From Planctomycetota bacterium (GTDB lineage Bacteria > Planctomycetota > UBA8108 > UBA1146), in contig JAAZXB010000001.1 in the NCBI GenBank assembly GCA_014240375.1, positions 1 through 58,579 on the forward strand: a stretch of 58,579 nt of DNA, written 5' to 3'. Position 1 is the stretch's first letter. Each line of letters begins with the position of its first letter. The notes beneath the pieces were generated by a model. That model was not told where the DNA came from and did no database searches. It saw only the letters and a program-made list of their open reading frames with translations. The position numbers and the translations under genes were made by a program. Shown here one piece after another: positions 8,800-19,905 of the stretch.

Positions 8800-10892
8800 C
8801 AGAATCGAGTTTCCATCCCGGTCACCAGGCTCATTCCGGCCTCATTACTTCCAGATCCGTGAAGTCGATAATCGACGTCCGCTAGATTGGTCAGCCCCAG
8901 ATACAGATGAGTTGTGGAAGTGGCTTGCCAACGTCCCTGCAGGTCGACCACCGCATACCCTGGAGTCCCTCCCGGAGGGATCCTCTGGACATCGGCCAGA
9001 TCTCTGCTGGACAGATGAGTCTGCTTTCTGGCCATCGTGATGGCGGCCTCCAGCGTGACATCATCGGACGGAAGGTAACGCAGTGCAATCCTCGCCATCG
9101 CTGGAGCCAGCCGAGACAGCGGCTGAACCTGCTCGACTGCGGGGGCCACCGGCGTCTCCACCTCTCCGGTGATCCAGGAACAGGAAAATTGGCCCCTCCA
9201 GTGCCTCGAGAAATCGCGCTTCATTCTCAGGTCAAATCCACTGGCTCTCCCGGCCCCGGCATTTTCCTTGGTCACGATGTCATTTCCCTCGGAATCGAGA
9301 TCACCAGTGGGATACCTGACCACCAGCGAATCGAGCCAACTGTGCCACAACACCCCCTCGATGCCCCAGTCATCCAGCGAGTAATCCAACCCGAACTCTG
9401 CCGTGAGGAAGTGTTCCGGATCGAGCCCAGGCGTCGGGATCTCACTTTCACCACTGGCTGCGAGATCGAACCGTGTCAGATCGGAGAGATTGGGCGCCCT
9501 GAACGCCTGGGACAGCCCGCCGTGCAGTTGCATCTCATCCGAGTACTGATGGACTGCGTGAGCAGTTCCCACGACGGCGGACCAGCGATCCTCGATCGGA
9601 CCGATCACCTCTGAATCGGACAGGTCGGGATCGACCACAGTTGCATCCACTTCGGCACTGGCCCATCTTCCTCCGATGACCAGGCTCGTCACAGGATCGA
9701 GGGCAATGGTGTCCTGCAGGTAGATTCCAAAGCGATCGTATCGAGAATCATCCGCCACCGCTCCTCGCGGCGCCACCAATGACAGCGATCCATCGAGTGC
9801 GTATTCGCTGCGATATGAATCGACTCGATCGCGATAAAATTCCAATCCACTGCTGATCTCACCCCAGGGAGATTCACCAGTCCATCGGTAGGTGATCCCC
9901 AGGGTCTCGTCGGAGAGCCCCTGAACCTTGCGCAAACCGCTGGCTCGGATTCGATCCTCCTCCTCCGAGATCCGGTGGCTGGAGAGGGTCCACTGCGACT
10001 GAGCTCCGTCATCGTGACGCCAGATGAAGCGGCTGTAGATCAGTTCTCGTTCCCCATCGATGTCACGCTTCAGGTCACTGCCATGAACCAGGCCATTCCA
10101 CTGACTACCGTAGATGGTCGAGTGTGTACGAGGGACATCGAGTTGCCGATGGGACTGGATCCCGATCACCAGGTCGAGGTCATCATGGATCTCGTGGGTG
10201 AGTGAGAGATCCCCACTCCACTCCCGGTATCCGGTTCGTGGCTGAAGACCTTCCCCTCGTCCCGCCGTGTAATCACCGTGGTCCTTGAAACTGGCTCCGA
10301 AGCGAATCGCAGTCTTTTCTCGGATCATGATCTGATCGACCCGGCTGATCGATGAGTCCTCAGCACTGACAAAGCTGTGGGACACGATGGTCTGATCCTG
10401 CGGGTGGGATGATGGTTCGACACCGTGTCCTTCCAGCAAGATCGTGCCTCCGGCGGCATCGCTTCCGTACAGCACTGAACCGGGGCCAAAGACCACCTCG
10501 GTGCGGGTCAGGGCCAGTGGATCGACCAGGCCCAGGTATTGATTGGGACCCGATCGATAGATGGCATTGTTGAGACGAATCCCGTCGACCAGAACCAGCG
10601 TACGAAATCCGGTCATCCCCCGGAGGTAAGGAGAAAACTGACCGCGGGCTGTTTTCTGGAGGTGAATACCGGGCACCTGATCGAGCAGATCTCCGAGGGT
10701 TCCAGGCGCCACGGTCGATCGGTCGTGCCGATCGAACAGTCGAAGGCGATCTCGGGATTCCTGGCGGGCATCTGCCCAAGGGGCGCGGATGACGATCGGC
10801 TCGAGGCGTAGTTTCTGCGGATCATCGGATGAAGTCGAATCTTGCCCGGCTCCCAGTAATGGTAGGAGTAACAAGAACTCAAGCACGGACAT
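8799..10892 (-). CDS. TonB-dependent outer-membrane receptor
   Basis: A 697-residue receptor with a short signal peptide (about residues 1-16), then a TonB-box-like region (LRLEPIVIRAP). The plug domain includes PYLRGMTGFRTLVLVDGIRLN and the VFGPGSVLYGSDAAGG segment. A long beta-barrel follows and ends with an aromatic residue (GMETRF), as outer-membrane proteins do. The plug sequence is closest in style to heme/vitamin B12-type receptors, but the ligand cannot be read from sequence. The start may be the ATG at 10892, which GGAG directly abuts, or the GTG two codons later, which has better spacing. It is followed immediately by its own tonB. Confidence 0.92.
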   Translation of the reverse strand: MSVLEFLLLLPLLGAGQDSTSSDDPQKLRLEPIVIRAPWADARQESRDRLRLFDRHDRSTVAPGTLGDLLDQVPGIHLQKTARGQFSPYLRGMTGFRTLVLVDGIRLNNAIYRSGPNQYLGLVDPLALTRTEVVFGPGSVLYGSDAAGGTILLEGHGVEPSSHPQDQTIVSHSFVSAEDSSISRVDQIMIREKTAIRFGASFKDHGDYTAGRGEGLQPRTGYREWSGDLSLTHEIHDDLDLVIGIQSHRQLDVPRTHSTIYGSQWNGLVHGSDLKRDIDGERELIYSRFIWRHDDGAQSQWTLSSHRISEEEDRIRASGLRKVQGLSDETLGITYRWTGESPWGEISSGLEFYRDRVDSYRSEYALDGSLSLVAPRGAVADDSRYDRFGIYLQDTIALDPVTSLVIGGRWASAEVDATVVDPDLSDSEVIGPIEDRWSAVVGTAHAVHQYSDEMQLHGGLSQAFRAPNLSDLTRFDLAASGESEIPTPGLDPEHFLTAEFGLDYSLDDWGIEGVLWHSWLDSLVVRYPTGDLDSEGNDIVTKENAGAGRASGFDLRMKRDFSRHWRGQFSCSWITGEVETPVAPAVEQVQPLSRLAPAMARIALRYLPSDDVTLEAAITMARKQTHLSSRDLADVQRIPPGGTPGYAVVDLQGRWQATSTTHLYLGLTNLADVDYRLHGSGSNEAGMSLVTGMETRF

Positions 10893-10937
10893 CTCCTACC
10901 GAGGGAAAAAGAACATGACTCGTGACCGGTAAACGCA

Positions 10938-11480
10938 TCATGGTGAACTCTCCCCTGTTGGTTCGAGAATTCTCTTCACGATGGCTACATGATGGCGACT
11001 GTGCACCAGGGCAAATCGCAGCCACTGCCTGGCCCCCATCTCGCCCACTGCGAAGTGGCTGAGTACCTGGCCACGATCGTCGAGCCGTGAAGCATCCCCG
11101 ACCAGATCCCCACACATCTGAAAGACCTTGAGCCGTAACGATTCCAGTTCAGCGACCCCACGCCCAGCGGTCGGCTGTACGTATTCTGGAGCCTCAGCCG
11201 ATCCCAGCGGAATCATCCCGACATCGAGACATGCCTTGCCGCCCGCGGTGAGTCCCTCGGAGGGAGCCTGACCCCGTCCCAGAACGAGTATCCGGATCGC
11301 CTTCAGGTTCAACAGCGCTGCCGTCAACAGGTGATCGAGTTGCTCCCCCACCGACCAGTGCGATATCTGGATTTTGCGAATGGTGACGATCTTCTCATCG
11401 GTGGTCCAGATCGCCATCTCCTGCAGTTCTTCGATCAGATGATCGAGGTCCGCGGTGTCGGTGCCGAACTGAAGATCCAT
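10938..11480 (-). CDS. DinB-like (DUF1569-type) protein
   Basis: A 180-residue all-helical protein. The C-terminal part HFAVGEMGARQWLRFALVH, followed by RHH, matches the DUF1569/DinB-like family, where conserved histidines form a metal site; HWSVGEQLDHL near residue 41 gives another. DinB-like proteins include thiol-dependent S-transferases and many uncharacterised members, so no reaction is assigned. It follows a hairpin at 11503-11534 and lies 45 nt upstream of the TonB receptor on the same strand. No strong ribosome-binding site is visible before the chosen ATG. Confidence 0.75.
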   Translation of the reverse strand: MDLQFGTDTADLDHLIEELQEMAIWTTDEKIVTIRKIQISHWSVGEQLDHLLTAALLNLKAIRILVLGRGQAPSEGLTAGGKACLDVGMIPLGSAEAPEYVQPTAGRGVAELESLRLKVFQMCGDLVGDASRLDDRGQVLSHFAVGEMGARQWLRFALVHSRHHVAIVKRILEPTGESSP

Positions 11481-11502
11481 CGCCGATTCATTTCAATAGA
11501 AC

Positions 11503-11534
11503 GGGAGCCGACAGAATCACTTCCGTCGGCTCCC
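11503..11534 (-). terminator. Hairpin after the lipase-like gene
   Basis: A perfect 10-bp inverted repeat, GGGAGCCGAC / GTCGGCTCCC (11503-11512 and 11525-11534), with a 12-nt loop. It lies 22 nt beyond the stop codon of the large minus-strand lipoprotein and just before the DinB-like gene. No real T-run follows on the minus strand, so it may be a weak or factor-assisted terminator or an RNA-stabilising hairpin. Confidence 0.5.
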
Positions 11535-11555
11535 TCGATTCGAGTTCATTGGCCG

Positions 11556-14500
11556 CTAGAAGCCTGACAAGATCGTATCGTCACCGGTCACACCAGGGGA
11601 TCCTGGCATCTGGGCAACTCCAGTGGTGGTAACGGAGATGCCATTACCCCCGGATCCCGCAGTCACCTGCTGAGAAAAGGTAAATCCATTGAGCAATCTC
11701 ACCTGGTCGCCATTTTCATCGACCAGCACCAGCCAGGCACGAATCTGGAATCGATCACCGATGGTCGACACGTTGCCAATCCACGGTCCGACATTGTAGA
11801 CCAGGGAGGACTGCACCGCTGGATCTCCGACGCAGGGATCGATTCCGGCGGGGGTGGGCGCACCTGAGTTGTTGGTGAACTCCCGGACACAGTAATAATC
11901 GACCGCGGACTCGTTTTGATCCGCAGCAAAGTCGCCCGGAGGTGCCTGTACTTCGTTCCACAGCCACGGCTTGTCATCGGCGTAGATTCCGTTGTTGGCA
12001 AAATTCGCCGACTGACCGGTTCCACCACTGGGTGGATCGATTCTCGGCACCGTCAGCAAGGATCCAGTCGAAGCGAGATCGCCGCTGACGGCCCTCTCCG
12101 GATCATCGTCGGTGGTGATCAACTGGTACCAGTTGAAGTGATGGCCACCCAGAGCCGCAGCCGCTGCCCCGAGAGTTCCTGCATCTCCGACCGTCTCGAA
12201 GGATGCTTCGATGGGGCTATCGGGGTCACCGGTCTCGATCAGGGTGATCCTCCCAAGCCTGGTTTCGCCCGACATCACGGCGATCTCTGGATCGGATGAA
12301 TCCAGGGAGAAGTCGGTCGGATCGACCAGAACACTGGCGCTCTGGATGTTTCGAAGTTTTCCTTCGAACATCGCCCACCCGACCCCTTCCGATTGCATCA
12401 GAGCTCCGACGGTCGCAGTAGGATCTGCAAACGATCCGTGATTCCCTGCGTTGTAATTACTCGCCCCCCCAGTGTGAAAATCGGGAGGGAAGTTCTTGAT
12501 TTCAACCCTGTTGTGCACCGGCAGCGAACCGATCCGGATCATCGGAAAGGAACCGCCAAGGTGACTGGATTCGACAACACCGGTGTAATACTTGGTCACG
12601 CACTCAGCGTCCTGAATGATTCCATCGGCGATGTTGTCGATGCGTCCATCCACGCAGGTGGGATCACCATTGGGAAGCAGCGAGGCATCTGTTCCGACCA
12701 TGAGGCCGTAGAGTCCATTCCCCAGACTGTTGGTGCTGACCACGGTGTCCGGGAGTTCGAATCCAAACATCCCCCCAGAAGGCCTGCCCCCCTTGATCAC
12801 TCCCATGTGAACCGCTGAGTTCGCTGCGGCCCGGCGAATGTGCACCACCGGATCGATCCCATCTGCGATGGCGGAGATCACATTGAGCGCCTGTTCTGCA
12901 CGGGTCGATCCTTGCACCAGCCCTTCGCCTGCAAAGAAGTCCATCAATCGTGGATTGTAGACCGGCGAGTTCTCGAGCATCTTCGCCACTCCTCCACCGG
13001 TGACATTCAGTTCGGCGGTGGTGACGCGGCCCGGCGCCATGGCACTGATGAAGGTGGTTCCGATCAGCCCTCCGAGCGACATTCCGACGTAGTGAACCTC
13101 GTCCGTGAAATCTGCTCCATTGATGCCGGTCAGTGGGTCACCATCGAAATCCCAGGTTGGCAGGGTCTCGGTCAGCATCGCCAGGTCACAGACCGCCTGC
13201 ATCCACACCGATCGGGAACTGATCAGGCTGGGAAAATTCAGGAAGTACGCCCCGCTGGGATCGGGGACCATGTCCCCCACCGGATATCCGTTTTCATCGA
13301 GGTCGGCGATTCCATCCATGTTGGCATCGATGAAACTGCCGGAATTATTTCCGACGCGGTCGATTCCAAGGGTTCTCTCTTCACCGGCCTGTCCGGGAGC
13401 CGAGGAGCCATGACCCGCCCAGTACGGATTCCCCTCGGTGGTGCCATGAAGCGGTGCATCCATCGACACCACAGCAAATCCAGCAGTGCAGAGCAATACG
13501 GAGAAGGCGGCCCCATCAAAACGACTGCGGGTGATTCCATGCTGGAAGATCACCACTGGATATGGGCCAGCCACATGATTCGGAGTCATCACCAGCACCG
13601 GGACTTCATGAGGAGGACCCTGGGGAACTGCGATCGGTGAATAGCGCGTGGGAAAGGAGTCGTTGGGTGCTGCACTGGCGGACTGGTACACCTTGTTTCC
13701 ATCGGTCCAGTATCCGGTCACTGCATCTTCCCACCCGGCCGGACCCGATGAGTCTCCCGGATAAAAGGTCGGCAAGGTGATGGTACCCTGGGCCAGATTG
13801 GCGTTGTAGGGCAAATCAGCAGGGCTGTTTATGGCACCCACCAGGGTGAGGAAATCTCCTACAGTATCGACGCCCGAAATCGCGACTCCCGGCGTCGTCG
13901 CAGCCGGCGCCTGGGCGAGGGTGGCGGCCACTCCCGCATCCAGTACGTCGGTGACACTCTGGCAGGTGAAGTAATTGGTCACCACCACGCTATCGGGATT
14001 CACTCCCGCCTGAGCGGCGAGCAGGCCGAGGCTACTCTGAACCGCAGCTCCGATCGCATTGGCAAATCCATCGGTCGCGGCGTTCCCGGTGTTGTCAGGA
14101 ATTCCTGCGGCCATCCGCGCGTACTGATCCGATCGAATCACCGCATTGCCGCGGAAATCTCTGACGCCGTTGGTCACCATCACGAGGATCCCCCGCGAAA
14201 GCCCGCCGAGAGTGACATTGTCTGAAGCGGGCCATGGCACCTTTGGCTTGACCATCACCTGGTACTGAACACTCTTTGCCAGCGTCACGCTGTAGTCGAC
14301 GTCCGCTTGCAACTCCCGGATGATTCCCGGCGCACCGGAAGTGGGACCGACCGGAAGTGAAATCGGCAGACCGATGGCAGCCATTGCATCGGTCGGCGGC
14401 AAGATCGAGATCTCGAATACCCGCACCGTCTCCCCTGCCACGACACTGGTAGGATCGATGTTGTGAGTGAAATCGATTTGCATCGGCATCGTGTTGGAGA

Positions 14501-14789
14501 ATCCATCGAGGAATCCCTGGGCCACCAGCACATCACCGGTATCGGATGCGTCGGTGGCGCTCGGGATGATCGGCGTGTTGGTGATGGAGGCGCCCGGAGC
14601 ACCCCCGGCCATCAATGCGCCCTCGTTGAGCCCCGCATAGGTGATGAACAGGTCAGAAGGAAACGGTACCGAGAAGGCACCGGTCGAGAACTCCGCCTCG
14701 GTCGGCGTAGGGGTGAACTTGCTGTTGTTACAACCTGCAGCACTGACGACCAGCATCAGAGCAAAGGTAACCATCGCAATACGGCTCAT
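11556..14789 (-). CDS. Large lipase/esterase-like lipoprotein (alpha/beta hydrolase)
   Basis: A 1,077-residue exported lipoprotein with a signal segment ending in the lipobox VSAAGC. Next comes a PFPSDLF segment like that at the N-terminus of the bacterial virulence-factor lipase (VolA/Pla-1) family. The alpha/beta hydrolase core has VVIFQHGITRSRFDG (oxyanion-hole region) and the nucleophile elbow G-M-S-L-G-G. The long C-terminal region is unassigned. The ATG at 14789 is chosen because GGAGG lies seven bases upstream; the in-frame ATG at 14867 would place 26 basic residues before the signal peptide. Probable role: surface or secreted hydrolysis of lipids or esters. The catalytic Asp and His were not placed. 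Confidence 0.8.
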   Translation of the reverse strand: MSRIAMVTFALMLVVSAAGCNNSKFTPTPTEAEFSTGAFSVPFPSDLFITYAGLNEGALMAGGAPGASITNTPIIPSATDASDTGDVLVAQGFLDGFSNTMPMQIDFTHNIDPTSVVAGETVRVFEISILPPTDAMAAIGLPISLPVGPTSGAPGIIRELQADVDYSVTLAKSVQYQVMVKPKVPWPASDNVTLGGLSRGILVMVTNGVRDFRGNAVIRSDQYARMAAGIPDNTGNAATDGFANAIGAAVQSSLGLLAAQAGVNPDSVVVTNYFTCQSVTDVLDAGVAATLAQAPAATTPGVAISGVDTVGDFLTLVGAINSPADLPYNANLAQGTITLPTFYPGDSSGPAGWEDAVTGYWTDGNKVYQSASAAPNDSFPTRYSPIAVPQGPPHEVPVLVMTPNHVAGPYPVVIFQHGITRSRFDGAAFSVLLCTAGFAVVSMDAPLHGTTEGNPYWAGHGSSAPGQAGEERTLGIDRVGNNSGSFIDANMDGIADLDENGYPVGDMVPDPSGAYFLNFPSLISSRSVWMQAVCDLAMLTETLPTWDFDGDPLTGINGADFTDEVHYVGMSLGGLIGTTFISAMAPGRVTTAELNVTGGGVAKMLENSPVYNPRLMDFFAGEGLVQGSTRAEQALNVISAIADGIDPVVHIRRAAANSAVHMGVIKGGRPSGGMFGFELPDTVVSTNSLGNGLYGLMVGTDASLLPNGDPTCVDGRIDNIADGIIQDAECVTKYYTGVVESSHLGGSFPMIRIGSLPVHNRVEIKNFPPDFHTGGASNYNAGNHGSFADPTATVGALMQSEGVGWAMFEGKLRNIQSASVLVDPTDFSLDSSDPEIAVMSGETRLGRITLIETGDPDSPIEASFETVGDAGTLGAAAAALGGHHFNWYQLITTDDDPERAVSGDLASTGSLLTVPRIDPPSGGTGQSANFANNGIYADDKPWLWNEVQAPPGDFAADQNESAVDYYCVREFTNNSGAPTPAGIDPCVGDPAVQSSLVYNVGPWIGNVSTIGDRFQIRAWLVLVDENGDQVRLLNGFTFSQQVTAGSGGNGISVTTTGVAQMPGSPGVTGDDTILSGF

Positions 14790-15019
14790 GAAGATCCTCC
14801 TGATTTGATTAGCATTCTTTCGGATGATTCGAATCGGTCCAGATCTGCAAGAGGATGGAACTTCCAAAGGACGGCCCGAGTGGCCGGTGGATTCTCCAAA
14901 CTGTTGCTCCTGCGGTTGCGGATCCGCTGTCGAATCGTCGTATCTCCTCTGGTCATCGGCTTACAGATCATTTGCAGCCGGAAACTCTCTTCATGGTCTA
15001 CGAGACCCCCGGCGAGATG

Positions 15020-15484
15020 TCAATCGTGGAACCCCTGATTGGCTCGATTCCAGCGCTCCAGAAGCTCCTCCTGGAGCCTCCCCATCGCCTCCGCTTGTGC
15101 TGGATGCAGATCGTCATGCCCCAGCAGGTGCAGCAATCCGTGGATGACGTAGAGATGGGTCTCCTCCAGAGGGCCGAGATGATGCTCTGGCGCCTGGCGG
15201 ACGGCAGTTTCGGTCGAAATCACGATTTCCCCATCGAGGTGGCCCGAGCGCCTCTCCTCGAGTGGGAAAGTGATGACATCGGTGACCGTGGGATCATCCA
15301 TGAATTGCAGATGAAGGCGGGAGATCTCCTCGTCCTCAACGAAGCAGAGACCGACTCGCCCCTGGTGCTGCTGATCCTTGAGAACAAAATGGACCAGATC
15401 GATGATCCGATCCTGATCCAACTCAACCGCAGTCTGGAGATCCTCGATCTCCACCTCGATGCCGCAAGGCTCTGAAGAACTCAT
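15020..15484 (-). CDS. ybeY: Endoribonuclease YbeY
   Basis: A 154-residue protein with the YbeY zinc motif HGLLHLLGHDDLHPAQ (family pattern HGxLHLxGYDH). A preceding segment, DPTVTDVITFPLEER, is equally typical. YbeY acts in 16S rRNA 3'-end maturation and ribosome quality control. It overlaps the start-side gene by 4 nt and follows phoH and a pgpH-like gene, the standard phoH-pgpH-ybeY order. The final motif His is replaced (GHDDLH), with another His three residues later that could serve as ligand. Confidence 0.93.
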   Translation of the reverse strand: MSSSEPCGIEVEIEDLQTAVELDQDRIIDLVHFVLKDQQHQGRVGLCFVEDEEISRLHLQFMDDPTVTDVITFPLEERRSGHLDGEIVISTETAVRQAPEHHLGPLEETHLYVIHGLLHLLGHDDLHPAQAEAMGRLQEELLERWNRANQGFHD

Positions 15485-17082
15485 GAACGCCGTGTCGCGA
15501 CCGGCGAATCAGGGGAGGTGGGATCGGTAGTTCCTACTGCTGGGGAACTGATTTCTTCCTCCCCGGGGTACTTGACCCGACCGTGGTGAATCGCCGACAG
15601 AACCCTCACGAACGCATCTTCGATGCGATGCAAGTCGCTCATCGTCAACTCACATTCATCCAGTTGCTCCTCGAGGGAGCGGGCCTGGATGATGTTTTTT
15701 ACGTGCTGACGCACCCGCGTCGGAGTCGGATCGGAGAGGGTCCTCGAAGAGGCCTCGACACCATCCGCCAGCATCAGGATTCCCGCCTCACGGAAGGTGG
15801 GCTTGGGTCCGGGATAGCGGAACGCCTCGCGGGTTCGATCCGCTTCCTGCTCGTCGACCTGCTGCGCCCTCTTCTGAAAGAAAAACTCCACCACCGATGT
15901 CCCATGATGCATCGGAATCATGTCGACGATCGGCGACGGAAGGTGTTCCTCTTCGGCGATCCTCATGCCGTCCTTGACGTGAGCGATGATGATCAATCTC
16001 GACATCTCGGGGGACAGCCGATCGTGTATGTTATCTCCCCCTTGCATGTTCTCGACGAAGTAGCCCGGTTTCATCATCTTGCCGATATCGTGATACAGCG
16101 CTCCGACGCGGCAGAGCAAGCCATTGGCTCCGATCGAGGAAGCGGCCTCTTCCGCCAACTGACCCACCATCAGTGAGTGTTGAAAGGAACCTGGAGCCAG
16201 CAGCGAGAATTCGTTGAGCAGCGGTCGGTGAGTGTCGGAGAGTTCCATCAGACGGATCTCCGTCAGCACATCGAACCACTTCTCGAGGAACGGGAGAGCG
16301 CTGGTGATGAGGACTCCGGCGGCGATTCCGTTGATCAGCCCCCACGTCGCATCTTTCAGCCAGATGTTCGATGAAAAATTGGCCAGAGTCAGTTGTTGAA
16401 ATTCCGCCGTATGCAGCAACAGCGTCGCCACCGCCATCGTCAATCCTGAAAGAAATCCGACGGTGAGGATTCGAGTCCGAGATCTGACCCGCTGGACTCC
16501 TTGTATCGCCACCAGACTGCCGAGGAACATCGCCACCGACATCGCCACCGGATGAGCCTCGAGATTGAGATCGAGCCGCTCCGAGACCATCAGCGTAGTC
16601 AGGGCGATCGCCACCATCGAGACCAGTACCGCTCGGCGGATGGGCAGCAAGAATCCCAGTACCATTCCCAGCAGCGGCACCGGTAACAGCATCACCGAAA
16701 CTTCCGGCTGCTGCAGGATGACCCAGTTCGCCAGCAGGAAGCCGTGGATCAGCAGGAAGCAGCGTCCGATCTGAAGAGGAGTCTTGTGGCGCTGCACCCG
16801 CTGGGCGCGGGACATCAGAAGTGCGCCGGCGTGGATCAGCAGTACTGCGGCGAACAGATCTCCCCAGTGCCACGGGTCGATCACAGCGAAGAGCTCGATA
16901 TCGAACCGTGTCCAGCCGACCAGAAGGGTCGCCGCGACCACCTGGAGCGACAGCACCAGAAATACTCGCAGTCTCCGGGCCGACAGCTGATCCGCCGCGA
17001 TCTGTCCCGATCGCGTGGTCCTCCGGCCAAATGAGAGTCTTTGCCAGGTCTTGCGACCGGCTCGACCGCGTACGGTCGCCAT
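15481..17082 (-). CDS. PgpH-like membrane HD phosphohydrolase, lacking the extracellular domain
   Basis: A 533-residue protein with about seven predicted membrane segments (residues 40-265) followed by an HD domain. The HD domain begins GSFQHSLMVGQLAEEA and contains the metal pair in GALYHDIGKMMKPGYFVEN, then HVKDG and MHHGT. This matches the C-terminal half of PgpH/YqfF, a cyclic-di-AMP phosphodiesterase. Typical PgpH proteins have 700-900 residues and a large extracytoplasmic 7TMR-HDED domain after the first helix; that domain is missing here. It sits between phoH and ybeY, as in Firmicutes, and overlaps ybeY by 4 nt. Whether it degrades c-di-AMP is inference. Confidence 0.85.
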   Translation of the reverse strand: MATVRGRAGRKTWQRLSFGRRTTRSGQIAADQLSARRLRVFLVLSLQVVAATLLVGWTRFDIELFAVIDPWHWGDLFAAVLLIHAGALLMSRAQRVQRHKTPLQIGRCFLLIHGFLLANWVILQQPEVSVMLLPVPLLGMVLGFLLPIRRAVLVSMVAIALTTLMVSERLDLNLEAHPVAMSVAMFLGSLVAIQGVQRVRSRTRILTVGFLSGLTMAVATLLLHTAEFQQLTLANFSSNIWLKDATWGLINGIAAGVLITSALPFLEKWFDVLTEIRLMELSDTHRPLLNEFSLLAPGSFQHSLMVGQLAEEAASSIGANGLLCRVGALYHDIGKMMKPGYFVENMQGGDNIHDRLSPEMSRLIIIAHVKDGMRIAEEEHLPSPIVDMIPMHHGTSVVEFFFQKRAQQVDEQEADRTREAFRYPGPKPTFREAGILMLADGVEASSRTLSDPTPTRVRQHVKNIIQARSLEEQLDECELTMSDLHRIEDAFVRVLSAIHHGRVKYPGEEEISSPAVGTTDPTSPDSPVATRRS

Positions 17083-17189
17083 GGCATTCCTTTCGCCCGG
17101 GCAGCGCCTGGGCTACTGGTGGATCCCCATGGATCCAGCCAGGGTGCCATTGTCCGATCAAACCACCATTCTGTCCAAGGGAAGCCAGG

Positions 17190-17231
17190 AGTGCTCGGCA
17201 AATAAATCGTAAACTATTTAAATATAAAGAC
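17190..17231 (-). promoter_or_regulatory. AT-rich putative promoter region before pgpH-like gene
   Basis: In an otherwise GC-rich stretch, about 40 nt between the phoH stop codon and the pgpH-like gene are very AT-rich. On the minus strand they read TTTATATTTAAATAG and then TTTACGATTTATTT. This is the longest break (149 nt) in the downstream part of the serS-ybeY run and could hold an internal promoter for pgpH-ybeY. No exact -35/-10 pair is claimed. Confidence 0.3.
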
Positions 17232-18241
<1,010 letters not shown>

Positions 18242-18245
<4 letters not shown>

Positions 18246-19138
18246 TGGTCCAGCACGATCCTCAACCAGAACACCAACGGCATCACCAGGATCAAACTAT
18301 CGATCATGTCGAGGGCACCTCCGAGCCCCGGAATCGTCGCTCCGGAGTCCTTCCTGCCGACTCTTCTCTTCAATGCCGATTCCTGCAGGTCGGAGATCTG
18401 CCCGACCACTGCGACCAGAACACCGATGAACAGTGCCATCCCCGGTGTGAAACCCGGATCGGCCAGCAGTTCGGCGTAAAGGTAGCCGATCGCCGATGCG
18501 CTGGCGATGCCTGCCAGCAGCCCCTCGATCGTCTTCTTCGGACTGATCGGATGGAGCGGGCGCCGGCCAAAGTTACGGCCGACAAAGTAAGCCCCGGTAT
18601 CGCTGCCCTTGACCATCAGAACGGTGCACAGCACCAGATGGATCCCGCTCGATTCCATTCCCTCGAGGGAAGCCAGCAGTAGTGTGCAACTGATGGGGAT
18701 CGACAACCACAGCACAGTGAGTAGCGAATAGACGCGAGCCCAGAGTATTCCCTTCGAGCGGTTCGATACGAAACCCAGCGTAGTCGACACCAGCGTGCTC
18801 AACAGCAGCACCGCCCCGAGCAGCGAAGAGGAAATTTCGACCGCAGTAGACCTCCCGAATGTAGTGACCGCACCACCGGATGCTGGTGTACACGACTGCA
18901 CCAGGTAAGTGACCACCATCGCGTAGACCAGAATCCAGCTCAGTTGGCGTAATCGCAGGGATCCTCGCGGCATGGTAGGGAAGGAGATCGCCTCGAAGAT
19001 CGCCGCAGCACCAAAGGTCAGGGACAAGATCCACAGGCCATGACCATCGAGCCAGCCGTACAAGTCTGCAGAGAGCAATCCAACCGAGATGATCAGGATC
19101 GGAACTCCCCACTTCATTCGATTGGCCAGTCCCTTCAT
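18242..19138 (-). CDS. cdsA: Phosphatidate cytidylyltransferase
   Basis: A 298-residue integral membrane protein with about eight hydrophobic segments. The C-terminal signature reads [20 protein letters not shown] followed by GALDMIDSL, matching the CDP-alcohol cytidylyltransferase pattern; Met takes the place of the common Arg in D-R-x-D-S. It makes CDP-diacylglycerol from phosphatidate and CTP for phospholipid synthesis. It overlaps uppS upstream and phoH downstream by 4 nt each; uppS-cdsA is a widespread gene pair. Confidence 0.92.
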
Positions 19139-19905
19139 GCATCCCCTCCTGAGGTGGTCGATGAGACCGAGCCAAATCGACGAGACCTACGAGAGTACTC
19201 CTCGAGTGCGGCGGTGAAATCAGCAGTCGCGAAATCTGGCCACAACACCGGGGTGAAGTACAATTCTGCGTAAGAAGAGTGCCACAGCAGGAAATTTGAC
19301 AGACGCATCTCGCCACCGGTGCGAACCAGCAGATCGAGATCAGGCATCGCAGGGTCATACAACTGAGCAGCCAGAGCAGACTCCTTCTGAGCACCGATCA
19401 GCGACCGATCACCCGCTCCAGCAGAGCAAAAGGCATCGGCCATCTCGGCCCGACCTCCGTAGTTGACCGCCAGTCGAAACACCAATCCCTGATGCTCGCT
19501 GGTTTCACTCTGAGCTTTCTCGATGGCGTCGATCAATCTCCGGGGTAACTCCTGCAGGCGGCCGATGGCTCTGAAACAGATCTGCAGCCGTTCCATCTCC
19601 TCGCGTTCCTGCTCCAGGTGATCGGCCAGCAATTCGTACAGAAACTGGAGTTCTTCCGCGGGGCGTTGCTCGGAGTTCTCGGTCGAAAGGGCGAAGCAGG
19701 TCACCTCTGCGATCTCTTGTTCTCGAGACAGACGAAGAACTCGACGCAGCGCCTCGGCCCCCTCGGCGTGGCCATCGGTTCTCGGCAACTGACGCTGTTG
19801 AGCCCAGCGGCCATTGCCATCCATGATGAAACCCAGATGACCGGGTCGATCTCCCGCGGGCTTCCGCGCTTCCACCGATCGCTGCGAGTCTCCCGTTCGA
19901 CTCAA
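19135..19905 (-). CDS. uppS: Undecaprenyl diphosphate synthase
   Basis: A 256-residue cis-prenyltransferase with the catalytic LGFIMDGNGRWAQQRQLPR motif (Asp of MDGNGRWA), a following GH motif (TDGHAEGAEAL), and the C-terminal PDLLVRTGGEMRLSNFLLW region (RTGGExRLSNFLLWQ-type). It adds isopentenyl units to farnesyl diphosphate to make the lipid carrier for cell-wall and envelope glycans. It overlaps purA and cdsA by 4 nt. Confidence 0.95.
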   Translation of the reverse strand: MSRTGDSQRSVEARKPAGDRPGHLGFIMDGNGRWAQQRQLPRTDGHAEGAEALRRVLRLSREQEIAEVTCFALSTENSEQRPAEELQFLYELLADHLEQEREEMERLQICFRAIGRLQELPRRLIDAIEKAQSETSEHQGLVFRLAVNYGGRAEMADAFCSAGAGDRSLIGAQKESALAAQLYDPAMPDLDLLVRTGGEMRLSNFLLWHSSYAELYFTPVLWPDFATADFTAALEEYSRRSRRFGSVSSTTSGGDA

